Origin: an uncultured Ruminococcus sp. | Lineage (GTDB): Bacteria; Bacillota; Clostridia; Oscillospirales; CAG-272 | Length of the DNA: 5,442 nt | Reading direction: 5' to 3' | Assembly (NCBI GenBank): GCA_902782785.1 | Contig: CACZOH010000296.1 | Location: 1 to 5,442, forward strand | Part shown: positions 5,110 through 5,442 of the stretch, piece after piece | How the letters are laid out: each line of letters begins with the position of its first letter | Numbering within the stretch: the stretch's first letter is position 1 | The notes under the pieces: generated by a model | Seen by the model: the letters and a program-made list of their open reading frames with translations, nothing else | The model's database searches: none | Told to the model about the DNA's origin: nothing | Translations under genes and position numbers: made by a program

Positions 5110-5442
5110 TCAAAGTTGAGTTTTATAACGCCCGAACACCTTTTCGTAAAGTTCTCTGCAGTTCTTTTCATATCCGAGCGGCAGCAGATCGTCCGCCCTA
5201 CACAATAAGTAATAGGGCTCTTTTATCGATACGTCGAAAGGCATCCATCCGCTCCATATTTTATATGCTTTTCCGGAAAAATCCGACAGGTTTGTTTCAC
5301 TTTTATAATATTCCGCTGATAAATATCTCATCAAAGCGTCCACGTACGCGTTTATATCGATGTTATCGGAATCCTTAAGCGATGAAGTGTGAATGATGAT
5401 ATCCTTTTTACTTGTCAGAGATTCGATATAAATCAATTCACC
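5110..5442 (-). CDS. Hypothetical protein, C-terminal part (cut by window edge)
   Basis: An open frame enters from the right edge and ends at TGA 5112-5110, giving at least 110 residues. A TTG at 5436 could be a start, but the frame remains open to the edge, so the true N-terminus may lie outside. I do not recognise the family. The visible part is soluble-looking, tyrosine-rich and mixed helix/strand, with IDINAYVDALMRYLSAEYYK (likely helix), an aromatic stretch AYKIWSGWMPF, and a C-terminal YEKNCRELYEKVFGRY helix. No signal peptide, membrane segment or metal motif is seen. G+C is low (44 of 120 counted over 5221-5340, about 37%) compared with the peptidase genes, so it may be acquired DNA. 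It has the same orientation as the peptidase cluster but is 251 structured bases away, so shared transcription is uncertain. Coding status rests on frame length and protein-like composition. Confidence 0.6.
   Translation of the reverse strand, partial: GELIYIESLTSKKDIIIHTSSLKDSDNIDINAYVDALMRYLSAEYYKSETNLSDFSGKAYKIWSGWMPFDVSIKEPYYLLCRADDLLPLGYEKNCRELYEKVFGRYKTQL

Noticed and set aside
5071..5113. TTGATA (5113-5108) with TATTTTATAT (5080-5071) as a minus-strand promoter
   Set aside because: The boxes are too far apart for a sigma-70 type promoter (the base run 17 after TTGATA is CAGTGC).
4875..5171. 98-residue minus-strand open frame across the spacer
   Set aside because: Most of it runs through hairpins, G-tracts and the 7-base repeat, giving a low-complexity tail (phenylalanine and asparagine repeats); it overlaps the end of the better-supported edge gene in another frame.

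Overview
The window looks like chromosomal DNA from a Bacillota of class Clostridia, probably an uncultured gut or anaerobic lineage. The evidence is strong purine-rich Shine-Dalgarno sites, tightly packed and overlapping genes, M42 peptidase and YnbB-type PLP enzyme families common in Firmicutes, and two intergenic palindromic elements of a kind I associate with clostridial genomes. The genus cannot be fixed from the sequence.

All supportable genes are on the minus strand, so the window reads right to left. At the right edge (5110-5442) is the C-terminal part of an AT-rich gene of unknown function, cut by the window end. A 251-base gene-free stretch (4859-5109) follows, crowded with hairpins, a five-unit 7-base repeat and a run of G-tracts that could form a G-quadruplex on the minus (transcribed-product) strand. 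Next comes a compact cluster: M42 metallopeptidase A (3818-4858), overlapping M42 metallopeptidase B (2761-3825) by 8 bases; a small 85-residue zinc-ribbon protein (2489-2746) in AT-rich DNA; M42 metallopeptidase C (1468-2466); and, joined to it through an ATGA stop/start overlap, a PLP-dependent methionine gamma-lyase/aluminium-resistance (YnbB) family enzyme (224-1471). A textbook intrinsic terminator (195-222) sits two bases after its stop codon. Beyond it are a palindrome-rich mobile-type repeat (118-171) and a second, nearly identical terminator hairpin (33-58).

The five-gene cluster is most simply read as one transcription unit for intracellular peptide use: three M42 aminopeptidases of different sequence would trim peptides to amino acids, and the PLP enzyme could act on released sulfur amino acids. 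That link is inference from order and overlap. No substrate specificity can be read from the sequence.

The most interesting points are the trio of strongly diverged M42 copies, with copy A having lost residues normally conserved around its active site; the compositionally foreign zinc-ribbon gene wedged between two zinc peptidases; and the structured, G-tract-rich DNA ahead of the cluster. I found no clear evidence of a wholly new system. No tRNA, rRNA, CRISPR array, transposase or convincing promoter was seen.
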